Shown piece after piece: positions 17,118 through 27,800 of a stretch of 64,000 bases of DNA. Made by a program: the position numbers and the translations under genes. The stretch is from Pedobacter kyonggii. GTDB taxonomy: Bacteria; Bacteroidota; Bacteroidia; Sphingobacteriales; Sphingobacteriaceae. Each line of letters starts with the position of its first letter. The first letter of the stretch is position 1. Under the pieces are notes generated by a model. It did no database searches. It worked only from the letters and a program-made list of their open reading frames with translations, and was not told the origin of the DNA. The DNA is taken from assembly GCF_004310665.1 (NCBI RefSeq), contig NZ_SIXF01000007.1, forward strand, positions 159,730-223,729, written 5' to 3'.

Positions 17118-20100
17118 ATGAAATTTAGGTTTAGCAAGGTTTTAATATTCATGCTGTTGTTTTGCTTTGGCTTTTCAGCGAACCTTTTAGCGCAACAGAA
17201 TAAAAGTGCAAAACCTTGGGTATTTTGGTATTGGGTTAAAGGTGCGGTTTCGAAAGCCGGCATCACAGCCGACCTGGAAGCCATGAAATCAAACGGCATC
17301 TCGGGTGCTTATTTAATGAGCATTCAAGGGCCAGATAAAACACCTGTTTATTCGCCACCTGCAGTTCAACTAACACCCGAATGGTGGCAAATGGTTGAAT
17401 TTGCCATGAGTGAGGCCAAACGTTTAAACCTAAAACTGGGTATGCATGTAAGTGATGGTTTTGCTTTAGCGGGTGGCCCTTGGATAACACCTGAATTATC
17501 GATGCAGAAAGTAGTTTGGTCTAAAATAAACATCAGAAATACAGCTACTAAGATCAATTTACCTCAACCAGAATCAAAAGAAAATTATTATAAAGATATT
17601 GCCGTTTACGCGTACCCTTCAACAATTGGTGAAGGCATTTCAACAAGAACGGTTGTCCCAAAAATTACAGCAAGCAATGGTGCTGATGCCACTGGTCTCG
17701 TTCAGCCAGGTAATAAGAAAAACTTTGGTTCAAATGAACCATGCTACATTCAATACGAATTTGAAAAACCTTTCACCTGCAGAACGGTGACCATTAAAGT
17801 AAGCGGAAATAACTATCAGGCACAACGTTTGGCTATCGAGGTAAGTGATGATGGAAAAAATTTCCGATCAGTAGGTAGGTTGGAAGCGCCCCGTCATGGC
17901 TGGCAGGATACCGATGAAGATGTTACCCATTCCATTGTGCCTACCACTGCTAAGTTTTTCAGGTTTATTTATGATAAAAAGGGATCAGAACCAGGTTCAG
18001 AGGATCTGGATGCAGCCAAATGGAAGCCATCATTAAAACTCGTAAACCTCGAATTATCTTCCGAAGCACAGCTCAACCAGTTCGAAGGCAAAAACGGTTC
18101 TGTTTGGCGGATCAGTAAGAGAAGCTCTGAAGCAGAAATTGCCAAAAAACTTTGTGTGCCCTTGAATAAGATCATTAACCTAACGGATAAATTAAATCCA
18201 GATGGAACCTTAAACTGGAAAGCACCGAAAGGCAATTGGACAATTTTACGGATTGGTCATACTTCAACCGGGCATACCAATGCAACAGGTGGCGGTGGAA
18301 AAGGATTGGAATGTGATAAATTTAATCCGGAAGCAGTAAAATTACAGTTCGACAATTGGTATGGTGAAGCTTTAAAACATGGCGGACCAGAAATAGCCAA
18401 GAAAGTTTTAAGTGTTTTCCATGTAGACAGTTGGGAATGTGGCAGCCAGAATTGGTCGCCAGTATTCAAAGCAGAGTTTTTAAAGCGTAGAGGTTACGAT
18501 TTAACACCTTATTTACCCATCATGACCGGATTACCTGTAGAGAATGTATCCGTGTCAGAAAATTTCCTTTACGATGTTAGAAAAACGATTTCAGAATTGG
18601 TGGTAGATCAGTTTTATAAAACGCTTGCAAAACTGGCAAAGGATCAGGGCGTAACTTTTACTGCTGAAAGTATTGCACCAACGATGATGAGTGACGGATT
18701 GATGCATTACAAAACGGTTGATGTGCCCATGGGCGAATTTTGGTTAAATAGCCCTACGCATGACAAACCAAATGATATGTTGGATGCTATTTCTGGAGCA
18801 CATATTTATGGTAAAAACATTATCCAGGCCGAGGCTTTTACAACAGTCAGAATGGACTGGAACGAAAGTCCAGCCAATATGAAAACTTTACAGGATCGTA
18901 ATTATGCCCTCGGGATCAATAAACTCGTCTATCACGTTTTTACACATAATCCCTGGACAGATCGGAAACCTGGAATGACCTTAGATGGTGTTGGCCTATA
19001 TTTCCAACGCGATCAAACCTGGTGGAAGGCTGGTAAAGCATGGGTAGATTATGCAGAAAGAACGCAAAACCTGTTACAACAAGGAAAACCTGTTGTAGAT
19101 ATCGCCGTTTTTACCGGTGAGGAATTGCCACGCCGTTCCATATTGCCTGATCGTTTGGTTGAAACCTTACCCGGCATTTTTGGCGCAGCTGTAGTAGAAG
19201 CAGAGCAGAAAAGACTTGCAAATGTTGGTGAACCTTTAAGGCAAATCCCTGCCGGTGTAACCCACTCTGCAAATATGGCTGATCCTGAAAATTGGGTAAA
19301 CCCATTGCGGGGTTATGCTTATGATAGTTTTAATCCGGATGTACTAAGTACAGCAATGGTAAAAGATGGTAATGTAGTTTTTGAGCGTAACGCAACTTAC
19401 AAAATTTTGGTGATACCGGGTAATATGAAGATGAACCCTAATTATCAGTATATGAGTTATTCTACGGTTAAAAAACTCTCAGCATTAATCAAGGCTGGCG
19501 CTAAAGTAATTATTGGAGATAAGCCATTGTATCAATCTGGATTAAAACAAGTTAACAAAACTGCTTTTGATAGAATTGTAGAAGAAATCTGGGAAGGAAA
19601 TTTCGAGTCTTATAAAAATAATGGTCGACCAGTTTATAAGAAAAAGTTAGGTTTAGGCCCAGTTTTTAAAGCACCATTTTATGGGGAAACTTTTGATGCC
19701 CTGGGTTTGGAAAGAGATTTCGATGTGAACGATGAAATAGATAATAAGGCAGGTAGAAGTTATGCAAAGGGTATAGGTTATGCACACAGAATTGATGGAG
19801 AAAAGGAGATTTATTTTATTACTAATCAGGAAAATAGAAAAAGAGAAGTTTACTTAACTTTAAGGAACGGCAAAAAAACAGTAAAAACTTACGATGCGGT
19901 GAGTAATACCTGGTTTACACTTCATAGGGTCAACAATACTATTGCCGGAACAAGTTTAAATTTAACGATGTATCCAAATCAATCAATCTTTGTGATTTTA
20001 GATACGCCAGGTGTTTATTCTTTCTATTCGGAAAGCGCAGAGAAGGAATTAAGAGACGCAAAAGGAAAAAAAGTTAAAAAGACAGATATAGATATTTCCA

Positions 20101-20561
20101 GATCATGGCAGGCCAAATTCGATCCTGCTTATGCTGGCCCATCAAAACCTGTCATTTTTAACAACTTAACCGATTGGACATTAAATGACGATAGCTTGGT
20201 TAAATATTATTCTGGAACTGCAACCTATAGCAAAAACTTCACCTTCAACGGAGATCTTAAAAATAAAATCTGGCTTGATTTAGGCGAATTCTCCAGTATT
20301 GCCGAAGTAAAAATCAATGGAATAAACTGCGGTACATTGTGGACTGCTCCGCACCGTTTAGAAATCAGTAAGGCCATTAAAAAAGGCGAGAACCAAATTA
20401 CCATCGAAGTGACAAATACCTGGGCTAACCGTTTAATAGGCGATAACAAATTGCCAGAAAATAAAAGAATTACCAAAACAACTGCACCTTTCCGGTTGGA
20501 AGGTAAAGCTTTAAATCCTGCAGGATTATTAGGGCCAGTAGTGATACAAGTGGAAGAGTAA
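17118..20561 (+). CDS. secreted alpha-L-rhamnosidase of family GH106
   Basis: The 1147-residue product starts with a signal peptide (MKFRFSKVLIFMLLFCFGFSANLLAQ). It then has the GH106 opening PWVFWYWVKGAVSKAGITADLEAMKSNGISGAYLMSI, WWQMVEFAMSEAKRLNLKLGMHVSDGFALAGGPWITPE, an inserted sandwich domain (about 200-320), the barrel continuation with HVDSWECGSQNWSP (Glu440, a candidate catalytic or metal-site acid), AESIAPTMMSDGLMHYKTVDVPMGEFW and a C-terminal GH2-like sandwich (WLDLGEFSSIAEVKINGINCGTLWTAPHRLEI). GH106 enzymes remove terminal alpha-L-rhamnose from rhamnogalacturonan-type chains. With two GH78 genes this locus has three rhamnosidases. The length is typical of the family. Confidence 0.88.
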   Translation: MKFRFSKVLIFMLLFCFGFSANLLAQQNKSAKPWVFWYWVKGAVSKAGITADLEAMKSNGISGAYLMSIQGPDKTPVYSPPAVQLTPEWWQMVEFAMSEAKRLNLKLGMHVSDGFALAGGPWITPELSMQKVVWSKINIRNTATKINLPQPESKENYYKDIAVYAYPSTIGEGISTRTVVPKITASNGADATGLVQPGNKKNFGSNEPCYIQYEFEKPFTCRTVTIKVSGNNYQAQRLAIEVSDDGKNFRSVGRLEAPRHGWQDTDEDVTHSIVPTTAKFFRFIYDKKGSEPGSEDLDAAKWKPSLKLVNLELSSEAQLNQFEGKNGSVWRISKRSSEAEIAKKLCVPLNKIINLTDKLNPDGTLNWKAPKGNWTILRIGHTSTGHTNATGGGGKGLECDKFNPEAVKLQFDNWYGEALKHGGPEIAKKVLSVFHVDSWECGSQNWSPVFKAEFLKRRGYDLTPYLPIMTGLPVENVSVSENFLYDVRKTISELVVDQFYKTLAKLAKDQGVTFTAESIAPTMMSDGLMHYKTVDVPMGEFWLNSPTHDKPNDMLDAISGAHIYGKNIIQAEAFTTVRMDWNESPANMKTLQDRNYALGINKLVYHVFTHNPWTDRKPGMTLDGVGLYFQRDQTWWKAGKAWVDYAERTQNLLQQGKPVVDIAVFTGEELPRRSILPDRLVETLPGIFGAAVVEAEQKRLANVGEPLRQIPAGVTHSANMADPENWVNPLRGYAYDSFNPDVLSTAMVKDGNVVFERNATYKILVIPGNMKMNPNYQYMSYSTVKKLSALIKAGAKVIIGDKPLYQSGLKQVNKTAFDRIVEEIWEGNFESYKNNGRPVYKKKLGLGPVFKAPFYGETFDALGLERDFDVNDEIDNKAGRSYAKGIGYAHRIDGEKEIYFITNQENRKREVYLTLRNGKKTVKTYDAVSNTWFTLHRVNNTIAGTSLNLTMYPNQSIFVILDTPGVYSFYSESAEKELRDAKGKKVKKTDIDISRSWQAKFDPAYAGPSKPVIFNNLTDWTLNDDSLVKYYSGTATYSKNFTFNGDLKNKIWLDLGEFSSIAEVKINGINCGTLWTAPHRLEISKAIKKGENQITIEVTNTWANRLIGDNKLPENKRITKTTAPFRLEGKALNPAGLLGPVVIQVEE

Positions 20562-20586
20562 ATGGAAATTTAATATTTCAAAATAA

Positions 20587-21177
20587 ATGAAAAAAATAAT
20601 TGTATTAATTCTGGCTTTTACCCAAACTATTGTTTACGCTCAACAAAAGAAAGTAAAGGATAATTTTAATGTCCAGATCAGGTTAGAAAAGGGCGATTTA
20701 AATAAAGATGGTTTGATCGACAAAACCGTAATTATGATGGATACGATAGATACAGCGGTTCCATTAAGGTTACAAATATTTTTTTTACAGCCAAATAAGA
20801 AATTTAAATTGGTTTTCTCTTCAACTGATGTAATTGAACCCCAATATGTAAATGGTGTACATACTAAAAATCAAATCCCTTATTTTTTTATTGAAAACGG
20901 ATTTTTATTAATGAACACTGAAAAAAATGATGTTCGCTTAGCGTATAAATTCAGCTACAAAAATGGAACTTTTCAGTTGATTAAAGTCTCTAGTGTAGTT
21001 TATGATGGGAAAAATTCGACAACCGAGACTGTATTTAATCTCTTAACAGGAGTGAGAACGGAAACTACAATGTTATTGGGTTCCGAAAAAATCTTAAAGA
21101 AAAATACAAAGAAAATAATGATCAGGCCATTACCTACCCTTCAGAATCTAAGGACTTTTGGCAATAAATTAGATTAA
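20587..21177 (+). CDS. small secreted protein with a dockerin/EF-hand-like calcium loop
   Basis: The 196-residue product has a signal peptide (MKKIIVLILAFTQTIVYAQ) and then a loop of the type DxNxDGxxD (Asp37, Asn39, Asp41, Asp45) within EKGDLNKDGLIDKTVI, as in FG-GAP and dockerin repeats. The rest is beta-rich with no motif I recognise. Proteins of this shape in Bacteroidota are often called hypothetical and sit beside glycosidases. It lies 25 nt after the GH106 stop and 37 nt before the GH127 gene, so it is probably in their transcript. A role in glycan binding is only a guess. Confidence 0.65.
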   Translation: MKKIIVLILAFTQTIVYAQQKKVKDNFNVQIRLEKGDLNKDGLIDKTVIMMDTIDTAVPLRLQIFFLQPNKKFKLVFSSTDVIEPQYVNGVHTKNQIPYFFIENGFLLMNTEKNDVRLAYKFSYKNGTFQLIKVSSVVYDGKNSTTETVFNLLTGVRTETTMLLGSEKILKKNTKKIMIRPLPTLQNLRTFGNKLD

Positions 21178-21214
21178 TAACAAGAAACATTTGCAGTTTA
21201 AAAACTAAAAAATA

Positions 21215-23278
21215 ATGAAAAAGCTACCCCATATAACCAAAAATTTTGTCCTGCAGACTTTACGACTTCAGGTAATTATTTGTGTAACGCTTTTTCTAAC
21301 GTTAAGCGCTAAAGCACAAGACAAACCTTTGGTTAATACGTCAAATTCGCCTTATGCGAAATTGCACAGCATCAATATGGCGGATGTAACCTGGACAAAA
21401 GGATTTTGGGCCGACCGCTTTAAAGTGGCCACCGAAACGATGGTACCCAATATGTGGGCCATTTATAACGATCCGAAGATCAGTCATGCTTTTGAAAATT
21501 TCAAAATTGCAGCAGGTTTAGATACAGGCTCTCATGCTGGTCCATCTTTCCATGATGGCGATTATTATAAAACTTTGGAGGCTGTAGCTGTTTTATATGC
21601 TTCAACCAAAAACCCAAAACTGAACGAAATGATGGATATAGCCATTGTGGTAATCGGTAAATCGCAACGCGACGATGGCTACATCTATACCAAAGCAATG
21701 ATTGAGCAGCGCAAAACGGGCTCTAAAAACCAGTTTCAGGATAGGTTGAGCTTTGAATCGTATAATATAGGCCATTTAATGACAGCTGGCTGCATCCATT
21801 ACCGTGCAACTGGAAAAACTACTTTGCTCAACATTGCTAAAAAAGCGACAGATTATCTGTATAATTTCTATAAATCTGCTTCACCAACATTGGCACGAAA
21901 TGCCATTTGTCCATCGCATTATATGGGCGTGGTAGAAATGTACCGCACTACGAAAGATCCCCGGTATTTAGAACTGGCACAGCATTTAATTGCCATAAAA
22001 GGTAAAATTAATGACGGAACGGACGACAACCAGGATCGTATCCCATTTTTGCAGCAAACGAAAGCCATGGGGCATGCTGTAAGGGCTAATTACTTGTATG
22101 CCGGGGTAGCAGATTTATATGCTGAAACAGGTAAGGATTCTCTTTTAAAAACATTGAATTTAATGTGGGATGATGTCAATCAGCACAAAATGTACATTAC
22201 GGGCGGCTGTGGCTCGCTTTATGATGGAACTTCGCCCGATGGCACATCCTATAATCCGGCCGATGTGCAGAAAATCCACCAGGCTTTCGGTCGTGATTTT
22301 CAATTGCCCAATTTTACTGCGCATAACGAAACCTGCGCCAACATTGGTAACGTACTTTGGAACTGGCGCATGTTGCAGATTACCGGTGATGCCAAATATG
22401 CTGATGTAATGGAACTGGCTTTGCACAATAGCGTTCTATCTGGAATCAGTTTGGATGGAAAAAACTTTTTATACACCAATCCTTTGGCACAGTCAGACGA
22501 TTTACCTTTTAAACAACGCTGGTCGAAAGATAGGGTGCCTTATATCGCATTATCCAATTGCTGTCCACCAAACGTAGTCAGAACGATTGTAGAAGTTAGT
22601 GATTATGCCTACAGTACTTCAGATAAAGGATTGTGGTTTAATTTATTTGGCGGCAATAACCTCAATACTACTTTAAGTAATGGTCAGAAAATTTCTTTGT
22701 CGCAAGAAACCAATTATCCCTGGGATGGGAAGATCAAAATCAGCATTAAGGAAATAGGGAATAAAGCTTATTCACTATTTTTGAGAATCCCTTCGTGGAC
22801 ACATGACGCACAGGTCACAATCAATGGAAAAACTGAAAATCTTAAAGCCGTTTCCGGAACTTATGCAGAAATCAGTCGCGTTTGGAGAAAAGGCGATATA
22901 ATAGAATTAAACCTCCCTATGGATGCCACTTTGATTGAAGCTAATCCTTTGGTTGAAGAAAACAGGAACCAGGTAGCGGTAAAACGCGGACCAATTGTTT
23001 ACTGCCTGGAATCGACAGATTTACCCGGCAAAAGTATTTTTAATGCTTTTATTCCGGCTTCAACCAAATTTGAGGTCCAGCCAATTAATATCGATGGTGC
23101 CGCAATGATGAGTTTAGTAGGAAATGCAAAAATAGTAACGACAAACAATTGGAAAAATGTGTTGTACAGGCCGATTGAAGATAAAAATACAACAACAGAA
23201 ATTAAACTGGTGCCATACTTTGCATGGGGAAACAGAGGGCATTCAGAAATGTCGGTATGGCTGCCGGTGAGTAGATAA
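21215..23278 (+). CDS. secreted beta-L-arabinofuranosidase (GH127)
   Basis: The 687-residue protein has a long signal region ending LFLTLSAKAQ, then a (alpha/alpha)6 barrel and two beta-sandwiches as in HypBA1. The unusual zinc-thiolate active site of GH127 is all present: Glu372 and Cys374 in HNETCANIGN, and the Cys449-Cys450 pair in SNCCPPN, where the second cysteine is the nucleophile in the characterised family member. The start of the domain shows VTWTKGFWADRFKVATETMVP. It releases L-arabinofuranose from beta-linked arabino-oligosaccharides, feeding the araBAD genes at 30-34 kb. The family call is strong. Confidence 0.92.
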   Translation: MKKLPHITKNFVLQTLRLQVIICVTLFLTLSAKAQDKPLVNTSNSPYAKLHSINMADVTWTKGFWADRFKVATETMVPNMWAIYNDPKISHAFENFKIAAGLDTGSHAGPSFHDGDYYKTLEAVAVLYASTKNPKLNEMMDIAIVVIGKSQRDDGYIYTKAMIEQRKTGSKNQFQDRLSFESYNIGHLMTAGCIHYRATGKTTLLNIAKKATDYLYNFYKSASPTLARNAICPSHYMGVVEMYRTTKDPRYLELAQHLIAIKGKINDGTDDNQDRIPFLQQTKAMGHAVRANYLYAGVADLYAETGKDSLLKTLNLMWDDVNQHKMYITGGCGSLYDGTSPDGTSYNPADVQKIHQAFGRDFQLPNFTAHNETCANIGNVLWNWRMLQITGDAKYADVMELALHNSVLSGISLDGKNFLYTNPLAQSDDLPFKQRWSKDRVPYIALSNCCPPNVVRTIVEVSDYAYSTSDKGLWFNLFGGNNLNTTLSNGQKISLSQETNYPWDGKIKISIKEIGNKAYSLFLRIPSWTHDAQVTINGKTENLKAVSGTYAEISRVWRKGDIIELNLPMDATLIEANPLVEENRNQVAVKRGPIVYCLESTDLPGKSIFNAFIPASTKFEVQPINIDGAAMMSLVGNAKIVTTNNWKNVLYRPIEDKNTTTEIKLVPYFAWGNRGHSEMSVWLPVSR

Positions 23279-23285
23279 TGTAATA

Positions 23286-23399
23286 GGGGGTGTCATTCCC
23301 AACTTGATTGGGAACCACGAAGTGCTCATCGGAGATAATCCTAATGCCTTGGTAGGGGCTGTAGGTTGCATTAAGATTCCCGCCTGCGCGGGAATGACG
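23286..23399. repeat. palindromic repeat before the acetylesterase gene
   Basis: TGTCATTCCC (23291-23300) and GGGAATGAC (23390-23398) are outer arms; ATTCCCGC-CTGC-GCGGGAAT (about 23376-23395) is a strong inner hairpin. It occupies the whole gap and could also end the GH127 transcript. Confidence 0.75.
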
Positions 23400-23426
23400 A
23401 ATATTTTTAAAGCAGAAAAAACAAAA

Positions 23427-24854
23427 ATGAAACTAAAACTCTTCATATTCCTAAACTTCGCATGTTGCCTCATCGCATCAGCCATGGTAAAGCCTGCGTC
23501 GATTTTTACCGATCACATGGTGTTACAACAACAAAGCAATGTTGCCATATGGGGCTGGGCCAAACCCGCTACCAAGGTAAAAATCAATACCTCCTGGAAC
23601 AAACAGCACTATACCGTTATTACTGATCAGGCCGGTAAATGGAAAATAAAAATTGAGACTCCATCAGCCGGAGGCCCATATCATATTGAATTAAATGATG
23701 GTGAAAAACTTGTCCTGACCGATATTCTAATTGGTGAAGTTTGGTTCTGTGGTGGCCAATCAAACATGGAAATGCCCATGAAAGGTTTTAAAAGTCAGCC
23801 GATAATTGGTTCCAATGAGGTCATTCTAAAATCTACCAATAAAAACATCAGGCTTTACACTGTTCCGCGTTCTTCCATCACCGAACGACAAGAAAACAGC
23901 AAGGCTTCGCAATGGAAATTAGCTGCGCCAGAAACCGTTGCCAATTTTAGCGCAACCGCTTATTACTTTGGTTCCTTATTAAACGAAATGTTAAATGTTC
24001 CTATCGGGATCATCAACGATAGTTATGGCGGTTCTACAATTGAGGCTTGGATGTCGCCCGAGGATTTAAAAGCATTCCCCGAGGTTAAAATCCCCTCAAA
24101 AACCGACAGTATAAAAGAAGTAAGCAGAACGCCCACAACGTTATACAATGGCATGCTTTCTCCTGTAATCGGTTATGGCATAAAAGGTGCCATTTGGTAT
24201 CAGGGCGAATCAAATTATGAACGTCCAGACCGCTACGAGGATTTATTCCCTGCGATGGTTTCTTCCTGGAGAAAAAATTGGGATAATGGCGATTTTCCTT
24301 TCTATTATGCGCAAATCGCGCCATACAACTATGCCCAATTGCCGCCTTATCATGTTGGTGGGAAATTTAACTCGGCCTTTTTACGGGATGCACAACGTAA
24401 ATCCCTAACTAAAATTCCAAATTCGGGGATGGCAGTTTTAATGGATATCGGCGAGGAAAAGTCAATCCATCCAGCAAACAAAAAACAGGGCGGAACCCGT
24501 TTGGCTTATCTGGCCTTGTCTCAAACTTATGGTATAAAAGGTTTTGGTGCATTAAGCCCTAATTACGAATCATTTACTGTCGAAAAGAATACTGCTGTGA
24601 TCAAGTTTCAAAATGTATCAAACGGGTTAACTGCTTTTGGTAAAGAACTATCTTTATTCGAAATTGCTGGCGCCGATAAGAAATTTTATCCAGCAAAAGC
24701 GGCTATAAAAGGAAGCAGCATAACGGTTTCTGCTCCCGAAGTTAAAGCACCTGCAGCCATTCGCTACGCTTTCAAAGATTTTGTAACCGGCGATTTATTT
24801 GGGAACGATGGCTTACCCGTTTCCTCATTCCGTACAGATGATTGGGAGAATTAA
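23427..24854 (+). CDS. secreted sialate O-acetylesterase-like carbohydrate esterase
   Basis: I place the start at ATG 23427, because the longer frame from 23304 reads through a palindromic repeat while 23427 opens a signal peptide (MKLKLFIFLNFACCLIASAM). The 475-residue product then has a sandwich (FTDHMVLQQQSNVAIWGWAKP), the SGNH-type nucleophile motif WFCGGQSNMEMPM, GAIWYQGESNYE and a late acidic/histidine region IGEEKSIHPANKKQGG. These are the SASA-family esterase blocks, and the Ser and His are in place. Enzymes of this type remove acetyl groups from sugars; beside rhamnosidases the likely target is acetylated pectin rather than sialic acid. It precedes the DUF5703 gene by 10 nt. Confidence 0.87.
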   Translation: MKLKLFIFLNFACCLIASAMVKPASIFTDHMVLQQQSNVAIWGWAKPATKVKINTSWNKQHYTVITDQAGKWKIKIETPSAGGPYHIELNDGEKLVLTDILIGEVWFCGGQSNMEMPMKGFKSQPIIGSNEVILKSTNKNIRLYTVPRSSITERQENSKASQWKLAAPETVANFSATAYYFGSLLNEMLNVPIGIINDSYGGSTIEAWMSPEDLKAFPEVKIPSKTDSIKEVSRTPTTLYNGMLSPVIGYGIKGAIWYQGESNYERPDRYEDLFPAMVSSWRKNWDNGDFPFYYAQIAPYNYAQLPPYHVGGKFNSAFLRDAQRKSLTKIPNSGMAVLMDIGEEKSIHPANKKQGGTRLAYLALSQTYGIKGFGALSPNYESFTVEKNTAVIKFQNVSNGLTAFGKELSLFEIAGADKKFYPAKAAIKGSSITVSAPEVKAPAAIRYAFKDFVTGDLFGNDGLPVSSFRTDDWEN

Positions 24855-24864
24855 TAATTATAAA

Positions 24865-27800
24865 ATGAATTTTACCACGAAGACACTAAAAGCACAAAGT
24901 ATTTCATTTAGGGCCTCAAATGCCCTAATATGTCTTATATGGTCAAAGTTTTTGAACCACGCCTTAGGTATCCTCAGCTTCCTTAGGTGGTCAAATACCA
25001 CAAGCCAAAAAACATTAACCACAAAGGCAGAAAGCACACAAAGTATTTCTTTTAGAAACTTAAATGTTCTTATATATCTTATATGGTCAAAGTTTTTGAA
25101 CCACGCCTCAGGTATCCTCAGCTTCCTTAGGTGGTCAAATACCACAGTCCAAAAAACATTAACCACAAAGGCAGAAAGCACACAAAGTATTTCTTTTAGA
25201 AACTTAAATGTTCTTATATATCTTATATGGTCAAAGTTTTTGAACCATGCCTCAGGTATCCTCAGCTTCCTTAGGTGGTCAAATACCACAGTCCAAAAAA
25301 CATTAACCACAAAGGCAGAAAGCACACAAAGTATTTCTTTTAGAAACTTAAATGTTCTTATATATCTTATATGGTCAAAGTTTTTGAACCATGCCTTAGG
25401 TATCCTCAGCTTCCTTAGGTGGTCAAATACCACAAGCCAAAAAACATTAACCACAAAGGCAGAAAGCACACAAAGTATTTCTTTTAGAAACTTAAATGTT
25501 CTTATATATCTTATATGGTCAAAGTTTTTGAACCATGCCTTAGGTATCCTCAGCTTCCTTAGGTGGTCAAATACCACAGTCCAAAAAACATTAACCACAA
25601 AGGCACAAAGCACACTAAGTATTTCATTTAGCAACTTAAATGTTCTTACATGGTCAAAAAACCTCAACCTTTTCTTGGTGTGCTCCGTTTCTTTGTGCTT
25701 CCTCACCTCAGATGCTTTTTCGCAAGAAAAAGCCTCAAATAACGTTGTTTGGAATACTCAAAGCCTTAATTCATCAGCATCCATGCCTGTAGGTGGCGGC
25801 GATATCAGCCTTAACCTCTGGGTAGAAAATGGTAATGTTTACCTCTATCTATCCAAAAGCGGTACCTTCGACGAAAACAATACCTTACTTAAACTTGGTC
25901 GTGTAAAACTCAAATTATCCCCAAACCCTTTCCAGGGGAAATCATTTAAACAAGAACTGATTTTAAAAGATGGTTACGCGCAGATCTCAGGTTCAAATGG
26001 TAAATTAAATACAAAAATCAATGTTTGGGTAGATGTTTTTAATCCTGTTATTCATTTAGACATTAAATCCAGCCAAAATACCTTAACAGAAGCCAGTTAC
26101 GAAAGCTGGCGCTTTGAAGACCGCATTACAAAGGGCAAAGAGAACAACCAAAATTCGTATAAATGGGCACCTAAGGGCATTGTAAAAACCTTTAAAGATG
26201 AAATTGCGTTTAAAAACAATGCCATTCAATTTTACCATCAAAATAAACCCGAAACTGTATTCGATATTACGGTGAAACAGCAAGGTCTTGATGATAGAAA
26301 GGCCGAATTGTTCAATCCGCTAAAAAACCTGATTTTCGGTGGCTCAATGCAGGGCGATAACCTGTTTCCGGTAGGGAATTGTGAAGGCATCTATTTAAAT
26401 ACGCCTTTTAAAGCCTGGACGCTGAAAAGTAAAAAACCTTCAAATTCTACCAACATTACCATTACTTTAAATACGGCTACAACAGAATCAATTTCTGATT
26501 GGGAAAAACAGTTAACTTCATTAAAAATCAACAACAATCATAAATCCAGTATAAAATGGTGGAATGATTACTTTGAAAAGAGTTTCATTTACATCAATTC
26601 GAAAGATGAATCAGCCAATCAATCGGCTAAAAATTATCAGCTGTTCAGGTATATGTTGGGTTGCAATGCCTTTGGCAAATACCCCACGAAATTTAATGGC
26701 GGTTTATTTACCTTCGATCCACAACTTACTGATACGGCACTGAAATATACACCCGATTTCAGGAACTGGGGAGGAGGAACGCACACCGCACAAAACCAAC
26801 GTTTAGTCTATTGGCCGATGTTAAAAAGCGGCGACTTTGAAATGATGAAACCTCAGTTCGATTTCTATCTGGATTTGTTGAAAAATGCTGAAATCAGAAC
26901 CCAATCTGCCTGGGGGCACAATGGCGCCAGTTTTACAGAGCAATTGGAAAATTTCGGATTACCAAATCCAGCAGAATATGGTTGGAAACGTCCTGCCGAT
27001 TTTAACAAAGGCATGGAACACAATGCCTGGTTAGAATATGAGTGGGATACTGTTTTAGAATTTTGTATGATGATTTTGGAAACAGAAAGGTATAATGGCA
27101 ATAACATCGAAAAATATCTTCCATTGATTGAAAGTTCACTTACCTTTTTCAAAGAGCACTACACTTATTTAGCCAAACAACGTGGTGCGAAAGCTTTAGA
27201 TGCCGATGGACATTTAGTTCTGTATCCTGGGTCTGCTGCCGAAACCTATAAAATGGCCTACAATTCCACCTCAACCATTATTGCACTAAAAACCGTTTTG
27301 GAAAGACTTCTGGAGCGTCCCAATTTATCTGAAAAGCAAAAATCGGAATGGGAAACCATGCTAAAAACCATTCCACCCATCAGTTTTAGGGCATTTGACG
27401 GTCGCACCACGATTGCTCCGGCAAAACTTTGGGAGCGCATTAACAATACCGAAAGTCCGCAGTTGTATCCTGTCTATCCATGGGGCATTTATGGAATTGG
27501 TAAACCTGGTTTAGACACCGCTATCAATACCTTTAAATACGATACTGATGTATTGAAATTCCGCAGTTATATAGGCTGGAAACAGGATAATATTTTTGCA
27601 GCAAGATTAGGTTTAACTGAAGATGCTGCAAAATTAACCAACGCAAAGTTAAAAGACTCGGGAAGGAGATTCCCGGCATTCTGGGGACCAGGCTTTGACT
27701 GGACGCCAGACCATAATTGGGGCGGCTCCGGTATGATCGGTTTACAGGAAATGCTGATGCAGGTAGACGGAAAAAAGATTTATCTTTACCCTGCATGGCC

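Noticed and set aside
23304-23426. Longer N-terminus for the acetylesterase
   Set aside because: It would translate a palindromic repeat and bury the signal peptide; the ATG at 23427 gives a normal secreted protein.
24873-25660. CRISPR-like array
   Set aside because: The whole 144-bp unit is repeated; there are no unique spacers between short repeats, and no cas genes are near.
24858-25706. Long open frame on the minus strand with a repeated peptide
   Set aside because: It exists only because the 144-bp repeat unit happens to lack stops in that frame. The plus-strand frame continues into a clear glycosidase.
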